DNA of 64,000 nt from Nitrososphaerota archaeon (GCA_029785235.1 JAFMAA010000002.1:247712-311711); one strand, 5' to 3'. Shown: positions 45,789-54,362, numbered from the stretch's first letter. Made by a program: numbers and translations. Notes: generated from the sequence alone by a model not told the origin.

Positions 45789-46097
45789 ATGAGCAGCGGA
45801 GCCCGCCGGCACGTTCCGAGGCAGGAGCCTGGTGCAATGGAGAGTCTCTTCGGCGGTTCGAAGGCCAGGGTCCTTGACCAGGTCTTCATATCGGGGAACG
45901 CGGAGCAGACGGTTTCTCTGCTTGTCGAAGCGACGGGCCTTGACTACAAGTCGGTCAAGGCTGCCGTCGAGAAGTTCGTCGCCGTGGGCCTGATGAAGAA
46001 GACGAGGAAGTATAGTAACACCCAGGTGTATGCGTTTGACCTGAAGAAGCTGAGGCTGCTGTGCGCGTGGGCCTCCGGGGAGAAGTGGTGGTTGTAG
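45789..46097 (+). CDS. Winged-helix regulator, paralogue of the 41.0 kb gene
   Basis: The core RVLDQVFISGNAEQTVSLLV and GLDYKSVKAAVEKFVAVGLM is the same winged helix as at 40690-41016. The promoter CGTTAAATATC and preceding GATGGTTCG are also shared. It is directly followed by the 804-residue gene (no gap), so it probably controls that operon. Confidence 0.7.
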   Translation: MSSGARRHVPRQEPGAMESLFGGSKARVLDQVFISGNAEQTVSLLVEATGLDYKSVKAAVEKFVAVGLMKKTRKYSNTQVYAFDLKKLRLLCAWASGEKWWL

Positions 46098-48512
46098 ATG
46101 GGAGGCAAGGTCGTCGATCTGAAGGGGTATGTTCTCGCTCCGCCGGAGATAGTGAAGGCTGTGGAAGACTTGTTCGGCCTGTTCCAGCTGCAGAACCAGT
46201 ATCATATGGAGGCGTACGACAAGTGGAAGGGGAAGAACTGGTTCAAGGGGAGTTTCGCGGAGTACTTCGCGAAGGAGGAGATGGAGGAGGTCATCACGCT
46301 CAGCGAGCACAAGCCGTGGCAGACCCTGGTCAGGGCGATTTACCTTACCGAGAACGTAAAGGGGGAGCTGAGCCGGGGGAGACTCTCCGGCCGGTCGATC
46401 TACGTCCCGGTCGCGAACGTAGGGAGTATGACGAAGGAGGAGCGCGCCGAGATGTTCGAGATGGTGGCGGCCGGCATAGACGGGTACAACCGTGTCTCGG
46501 AGTGGCTGGCTCCCATCAACAAGGAGAACATCCTGGAGGCCGTATATGACGCGGTGAAGGTGAGGGTCGGGGTCGAAGGTTACGTCCAGTTTCATGTGAT
46601 GAAGATGGGGGCTGTGACGACGGCCCCTGGCACGGACCTCCAGGTCTTCGACCAGATCCTCGAGATCGACAACCCCGAAGCCCTGGTGGAGTATCTGAAG
46701 TCTCTGAAGGACCCTCCGCCTCAGTCTATCATACTTACGTTCGTCAGGAACGCGAAGAGGGGGTGGAAGCCGAACATCTTCCTGTTCTTCCTGTGGAGGG
46801 GGACGGTGTACATCCTCGACGCGGGGGACAGGAGGCTGAACCTCGACAACACGGCGGGGGACAGGAACCCTGACAGGTACATCGAGAGGAAGTTCGAGCA
46901 CGTCTGGCTCCCCTTCGACGTCCTGCTTGGGAAGAGCCGCCCCTCGAAGGTGGCGTCCATGGTGCTGCGGGATCAGAAGGTCTTCATGCGGGGCTCGCTG
47001 TCCAAGATATTCGAGAAGCACCCGGAGATAGGCGCGTGGATGCAGCTGTTCATGTACAACGTGGCCGACTATATCCAGGAGGCCGAGAAGAAGAAGGCGA
47101 TACCCGAAGGCGTGTCGACGGCGACCGTGCTGAAGGCGCTTGAGGACAAGTCCGCCCCTGTCGTGGTGCACGAGAGGGTGAAGACGGGCAAGTACTCCAG
47201 CAGCTTCGAGAGCAGCGGAGACGCGAGCTCGTACCTGGTGAGGAAGTACGGCGAGCAGGTCAAGGCCATCGTCCCGGCGGGCGTCCACCTCCCCACCGTC
47301 CTGGGTGACCGCAAGTACGTGGAGAACGTCGTTGCGTTCAAGCAGCGCGAGAACATCGCGGCTGCCATCGAGAAGCTCGTCTGGGCCGATTGGAGCGCCA
47401 ATCACGAGCGCGTCTACAAGTGGTGGGCCGAGTTCGTGAAGTCGAAGGACGTCAGAGGGCTGGTGGCGAAGTCCATCGAGAACAGGAAGACGGAGTACCC
47501 GGTACGGGTACACCCCGACTTCGGCGGCATCTGGGTCGGAGGGAAGTCCTTCGAAAGCATGGAGCCGGCGACCACGAAGGCTGAGCTCAAGAAGAAGCAT
47601 GCGATAGTAGAGCCCACGGTTGTGAAGACCCCGGTGGTCACCATCGCGCATGGCAGCGCAGCCGACGAAGAAGACCCGCTGACGGTCACCGTTACCAAGA
47701 CCGGCAGGCTGTTTGAGCATGTTCCTCATCACGCCTTCTGCAATCACGGGTGGACCGACACGGACGGCAAGGAGCTCTTCTGCACGAGAGAGAAGGGGCA
47801 CAGAGGCTGGTCGCACTGGTACAGGAGGTATGACCTTAGCCGCACCACGAGCGTCCGAGTCAAGTGTGCGCTGTGCGGCAAGGACCCGTGGAACAGCGTT
47901 GTCGACCTCTACTTCAACGACTGGCTGCAGCTATCGGCCTTCTTCGGTGTGGGCGAGAGCGAGCTTCCGAAGGAGATGGTCGAGCACTTCCACCAGCAGA
48001 ACGAGACATACGTCGGGAATTCGATTCTTGAGGACACTGACCCGGCCGACCTGATTCGCGACCCCTGGTTCAGAAAGACCAGCGAGACGACCAGGCGCGA
48101 CGAACTCACCATGGTGGACGAAAAGGTAGGGCTCGAAGTTAGCAGCGGTGCCAAGCCCCATCTGGTCATACGCATCCCCCTGTGCACCGGGTGCTTCAAG
48201 GATAACGTGCCGGTCTCGTACTTCATGGCTGAGAACGTGATGAGCTATCACCAGCGACCCAGGTCAGAGTACGGCAAGTCGCACGACTACTACGGGCACT
48301 ATACGTCGTTCAACAAGTTCGCCAACGACGTGGCCGTCGCTGCGAAGAAGCTGGCCGGCTGGAACTCTATGAAGGTCTCGCGCCCCGACGTACTCTACGG
48401 GGTCGCGATGGCGGACAAAAAGGCGTGGCTGAAGGCGGCCGCCGGGTCGAAGGACAAGCTGTTCGTCGAGAGCGAGGGGAAGATGGTCGTCGTTCCGGAG
48501 GGGGAGAGTTGA
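46098..48512 (+). CDS. Large hypothetical protein, 804 aa
   Basis: The longest gene here. Residues 1-450 are mainly helical with aromatic patches (KWKGKNWFKGSFAEYFAKEE) and a central alpha/beta part (FLFFLWRGTVYILDAGDRRL). Residues about 540-720 contain several Cys/His: HHAFCNHGW, CTREKGHRGWSHW, KCALCGKDP and CTGCF, suggesting zinc sites. No Walker, nuclease or structural family is recognised. It starts one base after the winged-helix gene's stop and is coupled downstream by TTGA. Confidence 0.7.
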   Translation: MGGKVVDLKGYVLAPPEIVKAVEDLFGLFQLQNQYHMEAYDKWKGKNWFKGSFAEYFAKEEMEEVITLSEHKPWQTLVRAIYLTENVKGELSRGRLSGRSIYVPVANVGSMTKEERAEMFEMVAAGIDGYNRVSEWLAPINKENILEAVYDAVKVRVGVEGYVQFHVMKMGAVTTAPGTDLQVFDQILEIDNPEALVEYLKSLKDPPPQSIILTFVRNAKRGWKPNIFLFFLWRGTVYILDAGDRRLNLDNTAGDRNPDRYIERKFEHVWLPFDVLLGKSRPSKVASMVLRDQKVFMRGSLSKIFEKHPEIGAWMQLFMYNVADYIQEAEKKKAIPEGVSTATVLKALEDKSAPVVVHERVKTGKYSSSFESSGDASSYLVRKYGEQVKAIVPAGVHLPTVLGDRKYVENVVAFKQRENIAAAIEKLVWADWSANHERVYKWWAEFVKSKDVRGLVAKSIENRKTEYPVRVHPDFGGIWVGGKSFESMEPATTKAELKKKHAIVEPTVVKTPVVTIAHGSAADEEDPLTVTVTKTGRLFEHVPHHAFCNHGWTDTDGKELFCTREKGHRGWSHWYRRYDLSRTTSVRVKCALCGKDPWNSVVDLYFNDWLQLSAFFGVGESELPKEMVEHFHQQNETYVGNSILEDTDPADLIRDPWFRKTSETTRRDELTMVDEKVGLEVSSGAKPHLVIRIPLCTGCFKDNVPVSYFMAENVMSYHQRPRSEYGKSHDYYGHYTSFNKFANDVAVAAKKLAGWNSMKVSRPDVLYGVAMADKKAWLKAAAGSKDKLFVESEGKMVVVPEGES

Positions 48513-48647
48513 GGCCGGAGCTCCCCGAGTTCTGGGGCGGGGTCCCCATGACCGACGGCGACGTCAGGAGGCTGGAGCTCTGGATGGAGAGGGAGGGGTG
48601 GACCAGGGAAGTCCCTGAACCACGAGTTCTTCCACGGCAACGACAGC
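48509..48647 (+). pseudogene. Frame-shifted 5' part of the following gene (probable)
   Basis: From the TTG overlapping the 804-residue gene's stop (TTGA) the frame reads RPELPEFWGGVPMTDGDVRR then LELWMEREGW, which looks like genuine protein. Beyond about 48605 the protein-like signal moves to another frame (GKSLNHEFFHGNDSMPGN). A single frameshift would join the two into one protein of about 165 residues; otherwise this is a separate small gene whose long 3' extension is spurious. Confidence 0.45.
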
Positions 48648-49007
48648 ATGCCGGGCAATGTGATAGCGCCGGAGGTCCCCCAGGAGGCGGGCTCCCATGG
48701 GATGTCGAAGTATGTCTGTGTCATGTGCGGCTACGTCACCACGGTCACAAACGTGTGCCGCCAGTGCAGGGAGATGCCGCTCACCGAGGAGTTGACGCGG
48801 CCTGTATTCTGCTACAAGCATATGAAGGACGACGGCGACGATCCCATGCTCCACTTCAAGGAGGAGAACGGGGCGAAAGTCTTCCTCACCCACACCAGCA
48901 TCGTCATGGTGTGCGTCGCGTCGGTCGACCAGCGGCTCGCCGAAGAGACGGGCAGGTCCCTCGCCGACCTGAAACTGACGCCTAATAGGTCACCGGGTAG
49001 GAAATAG
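48648..49007 (+). CDS. Zinc-ribbon protein
   Basis: 119 residues from ATG 48648; KYVCVMCGYVTTVTNVCRQC gives two CxxC pairs for a zinc ribbon, followed by RPVFCYKHMKDDGDD with further Cys/His. A C-terminal alpha/beta part follows. The reading frame is open and protein-like upstream of the ATG, see the preceding entry. No family is recognised. Confidence 0.55.
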   Translation: MPGNVIAPEVPQEAGSHGMSKYVCVMCGYVTTVTNVCRQCREMPLTEELTRPVFCYKHMKDDGDDPMLHFKEENGAKVFLTHTSIVMVCVASVDQRLAEETGRSLADLKLTPNRSPGRK

Positions 49008-49249
49008 CGGTGTTCACCATGGACCAGCCTCTGCCAGCCGATCGGGGTGTAAAGCAGGACGATTGCAGTGACAATTCGAGGCAGGCGCCTGCAAATCGCT
49101 TCATGACACCTCCTGCGGCAGCGCGCTGCACAGGCTGAAGATCACCGTGCCCATCGTGGTCGCCGTTGCCGTGCTCGGGGCCCTCGTCTTTCTCAGCACT
49201 CGGGCGCTTTTATCTCCAGTTCCTGTACTACAGGAGGTATAGTTTGGCC
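49008..49249. other. Non-coding gap with palindromic repeat
   Basis: No complete gene. A hydrophobic-looking stretch (IVVAVAVLGALVFLSTRALL-like) can be read on the plus strand without a start, perhaps a remnant. It holds one copy of CAGGCGCCTG (49082-49091) and, at 49209, the CTTTTATC box for the next gene. Confidence 0.35.
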
Positions 49250-49762
49250 ATGGCTCACGTCCACCCCGCATACTTCGGCAGCGAGTACGACTGCAGGCGC
49301 TGCAACCCGGTGTGCGGCGGGGGGAAGCACCAATGGCCCCTAGACATGGGGACCAGGACGGCGGACGGCAGGGTGGTCCTTACGATGTCCATCGTCCCCT
49401 GCGGAGCTCCCGGCTGCCCTGTCATGGGGTATGGGAAGCATCCGTTCCGCGTGAGGGTGCTGAGGGTCAAGGGGTTCAGGCTCCCGCCGAACACAAAGCG
49501 CGTCGACAGGGCGTCGGGGGCGGGCAACCCGTACAGGCTGGAAGGGTGCAACTGCAGGCTGGCCAAGGGCGAGCACAGCCACTCGAGGGCCGATAGCGTG
49601 AAGCTGTTCAGGGGCTACGCGAACAAGAGGCTGCTTAGCGAGCCTGACTGGCTGGAGCCTTGGAGGGGGCTCAACGTGGCGTGCTTCTGCCCGGTATCCG
49701 AGGAGTGCCACGGCGACGTGGTGCTGGAGCTTGCGAACAGGGAGAGGAGCGGGCTGGCATGA
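49250..49762 (+). CDS. DUF4326-domain protein
   Basis: The second half matches DUF4326: GNPYRLEGCNCRLAKGEHSH then LFRGYANKRLLSE and LNVACFCPVSEECHGDVVLE, where the Cys/His set of the CxCP-x-x-x-CH-x-D motif is typical and found in many phage and plasmid proteins. The first half has its own CRRCNPVCGGGKH. ATG 49250 has GGAGGT 11 bases upstream and a TATA box at 49209. Function of the family is unknown. Confidence 0.75.
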   Translation: MAHVHPAYFGSEYDCRRCNPVCGGGKHQWPLDMGTRTADGRVVLTMSIVPCGAPGCPVMGYGKHPFRVRVLRVKGFRLPPNTKRVDRASGAGNPYRLEGCNCRLAKGEHSHSRADSVKLFRGYANKRLLSEPDWLEPWRGLNVACFCPVSEECHGDVVLELANRERSGLA

Positions 49763-49923
49763 TCATGGAGAAGGAGGAGTTCGACGTGGTGAAGGCGGCG
49801 CATGCGCGCCACATCGTCCATCTCGCGGACGGGGTGCAGTTCGACGGCGACTGCCAGGTCTGCGCTCAGTTGGGCCCAGAGAACAGGGGAGGGAGAACAG
49901 GTGGAGCCAGCCGACAAGCCTGA
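49759..49923 (+). CDS. Small protein, 54 aa, with CxxC
   Basis: MIMEKEEFDVVKAAHARHIV followed by GDCQVCAQLG. The ATG overlaps the DUF4326 stop (ATGA) and its end overlaps the S2P start, so it belongs to a tightly coupled trio. No family is recognised. Confidence 0.5.
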   Translation: MIMEKEEFDVVKAAHARHIVHLADGVQFDGDCQVCAQLGPENRGGRTGGASRQA

Positions 49924-50896
49924 TGCACCGCCGTTCAAGGCCGTGGAGTTCCAGTACGGACTGGTCCTCCTGCGGACGAAGAAGTTCCTGGCAACCATGG
50001 ACAGGCTTGGTAAGACCAGGATAGCTGGCAGGCTTGGCTGGGTCATGCTCTACCTCATGCCTCTGGCCGCGGCGGCCGGCGTGCTGCTGCTCTCTTCTGA
50101 GCTCGGCATCCTGCTGTTTACGTCGAGGGGAGTGGAGGCGGCCACGTCGGTCAGGGCGGCCGGGCCGTTGGCCAACCTCGCGATCCCGGGGGTCAACCCG
50201 TACCTGCCCATCGTCTACGGCTGGCTGGCGCTCGTCGTCGGGCTCGTGACGCACGAGGCGGCCCACGGCGTGGTGGCCAGGAGCCTCGGCGTGCCTGTGA
50301 AGTCGGCCGGGCTGATCATGTTCCTGTTCATACCCATAGGCGCGTTCGTGGAGGTCGACGAGAAGGCCTTGAAGGCCGCGAAGCCGGCACACTCTCTGCG
50401 CATACTGGCTGCGGGCGTCGGCGACAACCTCGTCGTAGGGGCTGTGAGCCTCCTGGCCCTGGTCGGCATCGTGTCCACCATGGTCCCGGCGGTCGGGGGC
50501 GCGGGCTACGCTCCGCTGTCGGCCATCGTGTCGAGGTATTCGTCGGCGCTTTGGCACAACCCCCTCCTTTACCTCTGCATCCCCACCCTCCCGGCCTGCC
50601 AGGCGGTCGCGCCGTACTCGGGGGCCCTCGTGGCGTCCTACACGTCCCCGCTGGGCGGGCTGCTGGTCCCCCTGGCCAACCTGTTCTACTGGATGTTCTT
50701 CCTCAACTTCAGCCTGGCGATCTTCAACGCCCTCCCGATACCGATATTCGACGGAGGCCAGGCGTTCAAGATATGGCTCAGGACAGTCGTCGGCTCCAGG
50801 CTGAGCGAGAGGCGCCTCAGCATTGCCACGCGGATCGTCTACGTGGCCGTCGTAGCGCTCATACTCTCCGTCGTGGCCGTGCCGTATCTGATGTGA
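49901..50896 (+). CDS. Site-2 protease family (M50) membrane protein
   Basis: 331 residues with at least six membrane helices. The zinc site is VTHEAAHGVVARSLG (H-E-x-x-H) in one helix and NALPIPIFDGGQAF (the N-P-x-P-x-F/L-D-G motif) near the end. It would cleave membrane-spanning substrates to release regulators. GTG 49901 has GGGAGG upstream and overlaps the preceding gene. An intramembrane protease on such an element may target host signalling. Confidence 0.85.
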   Translation: MEPADKPDAPPFKAVEFQYGLVLLRTKKFLATMDRLGKTRIAGRLGWVMLYLMPLAAAAGVLLLSSELGILLFTSRGVEAATSVRAAGPLANLAIPGVNPYLPIVYGWLALVVGLVTHEAAHGVVARSLGVPVKSAGLIMFLFIPIGAFVEVDEKALKAAKPAHSLRILAAGVGDNLVVGAVSLLALVGIVSTMVPAVGGAGYAPLSAIVSRYSSALWHNPLLYLCIPTLPACQAVAPYSGALVASYTSPLGGLLVPLANLFYWMFFLNFSLAIFNALPIPIFDGGQAFKIWLRTVVGSRLSERRLSIATRIVYVAVVALILSVVAVPYLM

Positions 50897-50937
50897 CCTG
50901 CGGGCCGGCCTTAAATTGAGCAGGCAGCTCACATGGC

Positions 50938-51192
50938 GTGCTCCTGATAACAGGCCTGGGGCTCGTGGCCGCCGCGCTGACGACCTACTCTTCGGTCCCG
51001 CAGATCCGGAAGATGTGGGTCACGAAGAAGACGGGCGACGTGTCCCTCCAGATGTACGTCATCCTTGCGGCGGGCTTCACTATGTGGCTGGCCTACGGGG
51101 TCGCGATCTCCTCGGTCCCCATAGTCGTGGCCAATTGCTTCAACGTCGTGCTGGCGTCGATGATAGTGGCGCTCAAAGTCAGATACGGGTGA
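50938..51192 (+). CDS. SemiSWEET-type sugar transporter
   Basis: 84 residues, three membrane helices with the PQ motif SSVPQIRKMWVTKKTGDVSL at the end of helix 1 and an Asn in helix 3 (VVANCFNVVLASM), as in SemiSWEET proteins that dimerise to move sugars. GTG 50938 is 25 bases after CTTAAATTG. Confidence 0.8.
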   Translation: MLLITGLGLVAAALTTYSSVPQIRKMWVTKKTGDVSLQMYVILAAGFTMWLAYGVAISSVPIVVANCFNVVLASMIVALKVRYG

Positions 51193-51207
51193 AGGCCCTG
51201 CAGTGGC

Positions 51208-51651
51208 CTAGGCAGGCGCCTGCGCGTCTTCGAAGTGGTCTATCACGGGCCCTGATATCTTGTCGAGCGCGAGCGCGCTGAGCCCTGTGAGCATCGGCTT
51301 CCCGGCTTCTCCCACCGGCACCCACATGAAGGAGCTGGCCTCCTCGTTGACTCGTATCTGGCCGTAGGACGCTGGGCGGCACCTGAACAGGAGGACCACG
51401 AAGTGCCTGTCCGGGTCGCTGTACTCGGAGGGAGATATGAACTCGCCGATCGACACCAGGTCGGCGGCCACGATGTCCATGCCGGTCTCTTCCATCATCT
51501 CCCTCTTCAGAGCCTGGTAGAACGTCTCCCCCTTCTCCAGGTGGCCCCCCGGGAGCGAGTACTTGCCGCCCCACTTGTCACTCTTGGTCACAAGTATCTG
51601 GCCGCGCAGGACCACCACCCCCACCACCACGACTTCCGGCTTCTCGCTCAC
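51208..51651 (-). CDS. Nudix hydrolase
   Basis: Complete Nudix box LPGGHLEKGETFYQALKREM then MEETG. The pattern VVLRGQILVTKSDKWGGKYS before it is like MutT/NadM-type members found near NAD genes. 147 residues; GTG 51651 follows a CTTTTGTAG box. It ends QAPA through the repeat CAGGCGCCTGCCTAG, exactly as the coiled-coil gene at 45.5 kb does. Confidence 0.85.
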   Translation of the reverse strand: MSEKPEVVVVGVVVLRGQILVTKSDKWGGKYSLPGGHLEKGETFYQALKREMMEETGMDIVAADLVSIGEFISPSEYSDPDRHFVVLLFRCRPASYGQIRVNEEASSFMWVPVGEAGKPMLTGLSALALDKISGPVIDHFEDAQAPA

Positions 51652-51670
51652 ACAGCGCTAGTGCTTGCGA

Positions 51671-51895
51671 CTACAAAAGAGACCCAGACGATACCAGCCT
51701 GTCGTTGGCGCCGCTCTGCACCTTGTTGTACGCGTCGATGTCGTCGATCCTCTGCGCCAGCCACCTGGTCTTGCAGTTCGTGCAGTAGAGGTCTGTGCTC
51801 ACTTCCAGCGGTTTGCCATCTACCCATGCCTCCACGAACCTGCGCTCTACAAGAATCCCATCGCATGTGATGCATCCATGACTATGGTCAGCCAT
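51671..51895 (-). CDS. Small zinc-ribbon protein
   Basis: 74 residues with HGCITCDGILVERRF and LYCTNCKTRWLAQRI, two CxxC pairs about 25 residues apart: a zinc ribbon. A CATTAAG box lies upstream of ATG 51895. Partner unknown. Confidence 0.6.
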   Translation of the reverse strand: MADHSHGCITCDGILVERRFVEAWVDGKPLEVSTDLYCTNCKTRWLAQRIDDIDAYNKVQSGANDRLVSSGSLL

Positions 51896-51979
51896 CGCAC
51901 CGGATGAACCGAGAAAACCTGTAATGTCCCTTAATGGAAGGGCGCCCGCCTGTTAAATCGATAACCGTACCCACACTGT

Positions 51980-52318
51980 ATGCCAGATATAGTCACCATC
52001 ACGTTCAGGCCGAAGACAGACGAGGCGAAGCTGCTGCTGGAGCCCATGACGATGGCGATGAAGCGCATGTTGGAACAGTATGCCGCCAACCAGGGGAAGC
52101 CGGCGCAGGTCGATTGTGTTGCCAAGGACGGCGCGTGCACGCTCAACATGGAGCTGGACCAGATGTCGACAGTGTTCGGACTGGGCGACGGCCCTGCATC
52201 CCAGGAAGACCTGGCGAAGGCCATGGCGGTGATGCAGAACCACATAGCCGCCCTCGAAGACACGTTCATAGTCGACTATGGCGTCAAGAGCATAGACGGT
52301 TCGAAGCTTCAGGCCTGA
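51980..52318 (+). CDS. Hypothetical protein, 112 aa
   Basis: An alpha/beta protein: VTITFRPKTDEAKLLLEPMT, then a helix pair ending LAKAMAVMQNHIAALEDTFI. TATA GTTAAATCG lies 25 bases before ATG 51980. Its end overlaps the convergent cupin gene by 10 bases. No family is recognised. Confidence 0.55.
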   Translation: MPDIVTITFRPKTDEAKLLLEPMTMAMKRMLEQYAANQGKPAQVDCVAKDGACTLNMELDQMSTVFGLGDGPASQEDLAKAMAVMQNHIAALEDTFIVDYGVKSIDGSKLQA

Positions 52319-52707
52319 CCAGGGCCGGCATCGGGCTGGCTGCCCTGCCTCCCCATCAGGTCTTCTACGAGCTTCCGCCACGGCGGGTATGGCTCCGCGT
52401 CGTACGCCCCGGCAGGCGTTATCTCGAGGAGAACGCTGTCCGTCTCGGCGATGAACATGTGCGGCACCCCGGTGTCTGTCTCGACGGAATCTCCGGGCGT
52501 CACGTCCCTCTCTGTGTGCGACATCTCGGAGCCGTTGAAGTACTTGAGCGTGCCCGACACGACGAAGAAGGACTCCGGGTAGGAGTGCATGTGGCCTCCC
52601 CTGGCATAGCCGGCCTTGATGGTGACGACCTTGACCTCTCTCCTCCGGTCCTTGGCGATCACAAGTATCACGCCGCGCACGTCGTCGCTCACCTTGCGGT
52701 ACGCCAT
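52309..52707 (-). CDS. Cupin-fold protein
   Basis: The beta-barrel motifs are visible: GGHMHSYPESFFVVSGTLKY (H-x-H-x3-E and following) and TPGDSVETDTGVPHMFIAE (P-G-D and second His), so a metal-binding cupin of 132 residues. It may be a sugar isomerase, dioxygenase or sensor. ATG 52707. Confidence 0.75.
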   Translation of the reverse strand: MAYRKVSDDVRGVILVIAKDRRREVKVVTIKAGYARGGHMHSYPESFFVVSGTLKYFNGSEMSHTERDVTPGDSVETDTGVPHMFIAETDSVLLEITPAGAYDAEPYPPWRKLVEDLMGRQGSQPDAGPGQA

Positions 52708-52775
52708 ACGCTGTGACCTACGGCCTGAATAAAACGAGGGGCCGGCCCTTTTATGGAACTGCGACCACGGCAGGC

Positions 52776-53270
52776 ATGGGTTTCGGCCCGGAGCCGGTGC
52801 TTATGGTCGGCGTCATAGTCGTCAGGGACGATGGGAGAGTGCTGGTCCACAGGTCCGACAACTGGGGCGGCAGATACACGTTCCCAGGAAGCCGGGTGCT
52901 GTACGGGGAGGCTGTCGAAGACGCCGTGATAAGGACGGCCCAGGAGGAGACAGGGGTCGGTGTCGTCGACCCTGAGCTCATACTGGTGATGGAGATGCTC
53001 AACGACCCTGAAAACACGGCCAAGGGGAGCCATCTGCTCGGGTTAGGGTATGTCTCAGCTGCTACGACTCCGGCCCCGACGAAGTCCGCCGGCACGGTCC
53101 CGTTCGAGTGGGTCACTCCCGAGGAAGCGGAGAAGCTCGACCTGGCTACCTGGGCGAGGAAGGCGCTCGAGAAGTATGTGAGCGGCAACACCAGGCTTCA
53201 GTTCGGAAGCAGGGTCGTACACGACCAGAAGGACGCCATCGACAAGTCTCCGGACTCAGATTCCAGCTAA
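52776..53270 (+). CDS. Nudix hydrolase with altered box
   Basis: The Nudix box reads GSRVLYGEAVEDAVIRTAQE then ETGV: the usual R-E is R-T, while the E-E metal ligands remain. The start of the domain, VIVVRDDGRVLVHRSDNWGG, is normal. ATG 52776 is 25 bases after CTTTTATGG, which excludes upstream starts. 164 residues. Activity may be changed. Confidence 0.75.
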   Translation: MGFGPEPVLMVGVIVVRDDGRVLVHRSDNWGGRYTFPGSRVLYGEAVEDAVIRTAQEETGVGVVDPELILVMEMLNDPENTAKGSHLLGLGYVSAATTPAPTKSAGTVPFEWVTPEEAEKLDLATWARKALEKYVSGNTRLQFGSRVVHDQKDAIDKSPDSDSS

Positions 53271-53359
53271 GGGCCAGAGGCGGGGTTGCCGCCCGCTCAA
53301 CTTGGCTACGTTCTCCCTAACATGACCGCGTACACGAGGGCGATAATGCTCGTCTATGT

Positions 53360-54127
53360 CTAGCACTCGACGAGCAGGGGGAGGTGGTCCGAGGCCTCGT
53401 CGGGGAGCACGCGGAACTTCTTCACGGCGAGCTCCGGGGACGCGAACGCGTAGTCGGTTATGATGCCGCGTGTCTCCTTGGCAGTCAGGGACGACCTCGT
53501 CGTCGTGGCGCCGCTGCCGTTGACCAGGTTCCGCATCTCCGACTCCAGTATCCTGATCCCTTCCATCCCGGGCCGGAGGTTGAGGTCACCGAGGAGCAGC
53601 TTCCTCCCAGGTATCATTCCAAGAAGCGACAGGATCCTTCGCGACTGGACGGCCCGCTCGAGGCAGTCGCCGTAGACGCCCCATATGGATGCCCCGTGCG
53701 TGTTGGCCACGACGATACCGCCGGGGAACCTCATGCACTGCAGCCTGACGCTCTGGGACTGCGACATCCCGGTGCCAAGTACGTCGTGGCTGGCCAGAGC
53801 GTCCAGGACCTGTGCCTCGCTGTATGCAGGGGCGCCCTGCGCCTCCCTGAAGAACATGGCGAGGCGGGTGCCGGCGTCGCTGTACGGCTCTGACGGGACG
53901 CCGGTAAAGCCTGGCAGTGCCTTCTGCAGCCGCTGATAGAGGTCGTAGACTGGCTCGGCGCCTCCATGCTTCTCCATGATCTTCACCGAGGCCGGTGAAG
54001 CCGTCCGCGGCTCCATGAGGACCTCCTGGAAGCAGAACACGTCGGTCGTTGCTTTCTGGTCTTTCAGGAACCTCTCGAGCTTGTCGTAGGCGAAGCCCAG
54101 CCAGACGTTTAGAGATATTACCCGCAC
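53360..54127 (-). CDS. Endonuclease/exonuclease/phosphatase (EEP) family
   Basis: Marks of the EEP fold (DNase I/exonuclease III/sphingomyelinase): N-terminal VISLNVW, FCFQEVLMEPR (Glu), LLLGDLNLRPGMEG (D-x-N) and the final SDHLPLLVEC. A Mg2+-dependent phosphodiesterase, either on DNA/RNA or on lipids. 255 residues, no signal peptide. GTG 54127. Confidence 0.8.
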   Translation of the reverse strand: MRVISLNVWLGFAYDKLERFLKDQKATTDVFCFQEVLMEPRTASPASVKIMEKHGGAEPVYDLYQRLQKALPGFTGVPSEPYSDAGTRLAMFFREAQGAPAYSEAQVLDALASHDVLGTGMSQSQSVRLQCMRFPGGIVVANTHGASIWGVYGDCLERAVQSRRILSLLGMIPGRKLLLGDLNLRPGMEGIRILESEMRNLVNGSGATTTRSSLTAKETRGIITDYAFASPELAVKKFRVLPDEASDHLPLLVEC

Positions 54128-54260
54128 ATGTGTCTAGGCGATGATTGCTAAAAAGCTGTCCGCCCGTTGCGGCAGACGTCGGGCCTTTGTCTGCAATCCC
54201 CGCATATTATAAGGCGGACGCCTGGGCCGCCCAGGCAACCTGCGATGTGCTATCACTGCT

Positions 54261-54362
54261 ATGGCGCCAATAAGTGCCGCCTGCAAACACTGCGAAACAT
54301 ACCTGTACGGTCGTTGCCCGCGCTGCGGCCACGACCACTTCAGCGGCGGGCCTGGGCCATAA
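54261..54362 (+). CDS. Minimal zinc-ribbon protein, 33 aa
   Basis: MAPISAACKHCETYLYGRCP then RCGHDH gives CKHC and CPRC pairs only 7 residues apart, a compact zinc ribbon. A strong box ATATTATAAG lies about 50 bases upstream, so a short leader is implied. The end overlaps the convergent gene by 23 bases. Confidence 0.5.
   Translation: MAPISAACKHCETYLYGRCPRCGHDHFSGGPGP

Noticed and set aside
45780..47816. 678-codon minus-strand frame
   Set aside because: It lies opposite the 804-residue gene, has shadow-like composition and no promoter; long antisense frames are expected in this G+C-rich codon usage.
49763..50932. 389-codon minus-strand frame opposite the S2P protease
   Set aside because: S2P motifs and membrane helices on the plus strand are decisive; the antisense frame is Arg/His-rich and featureless.
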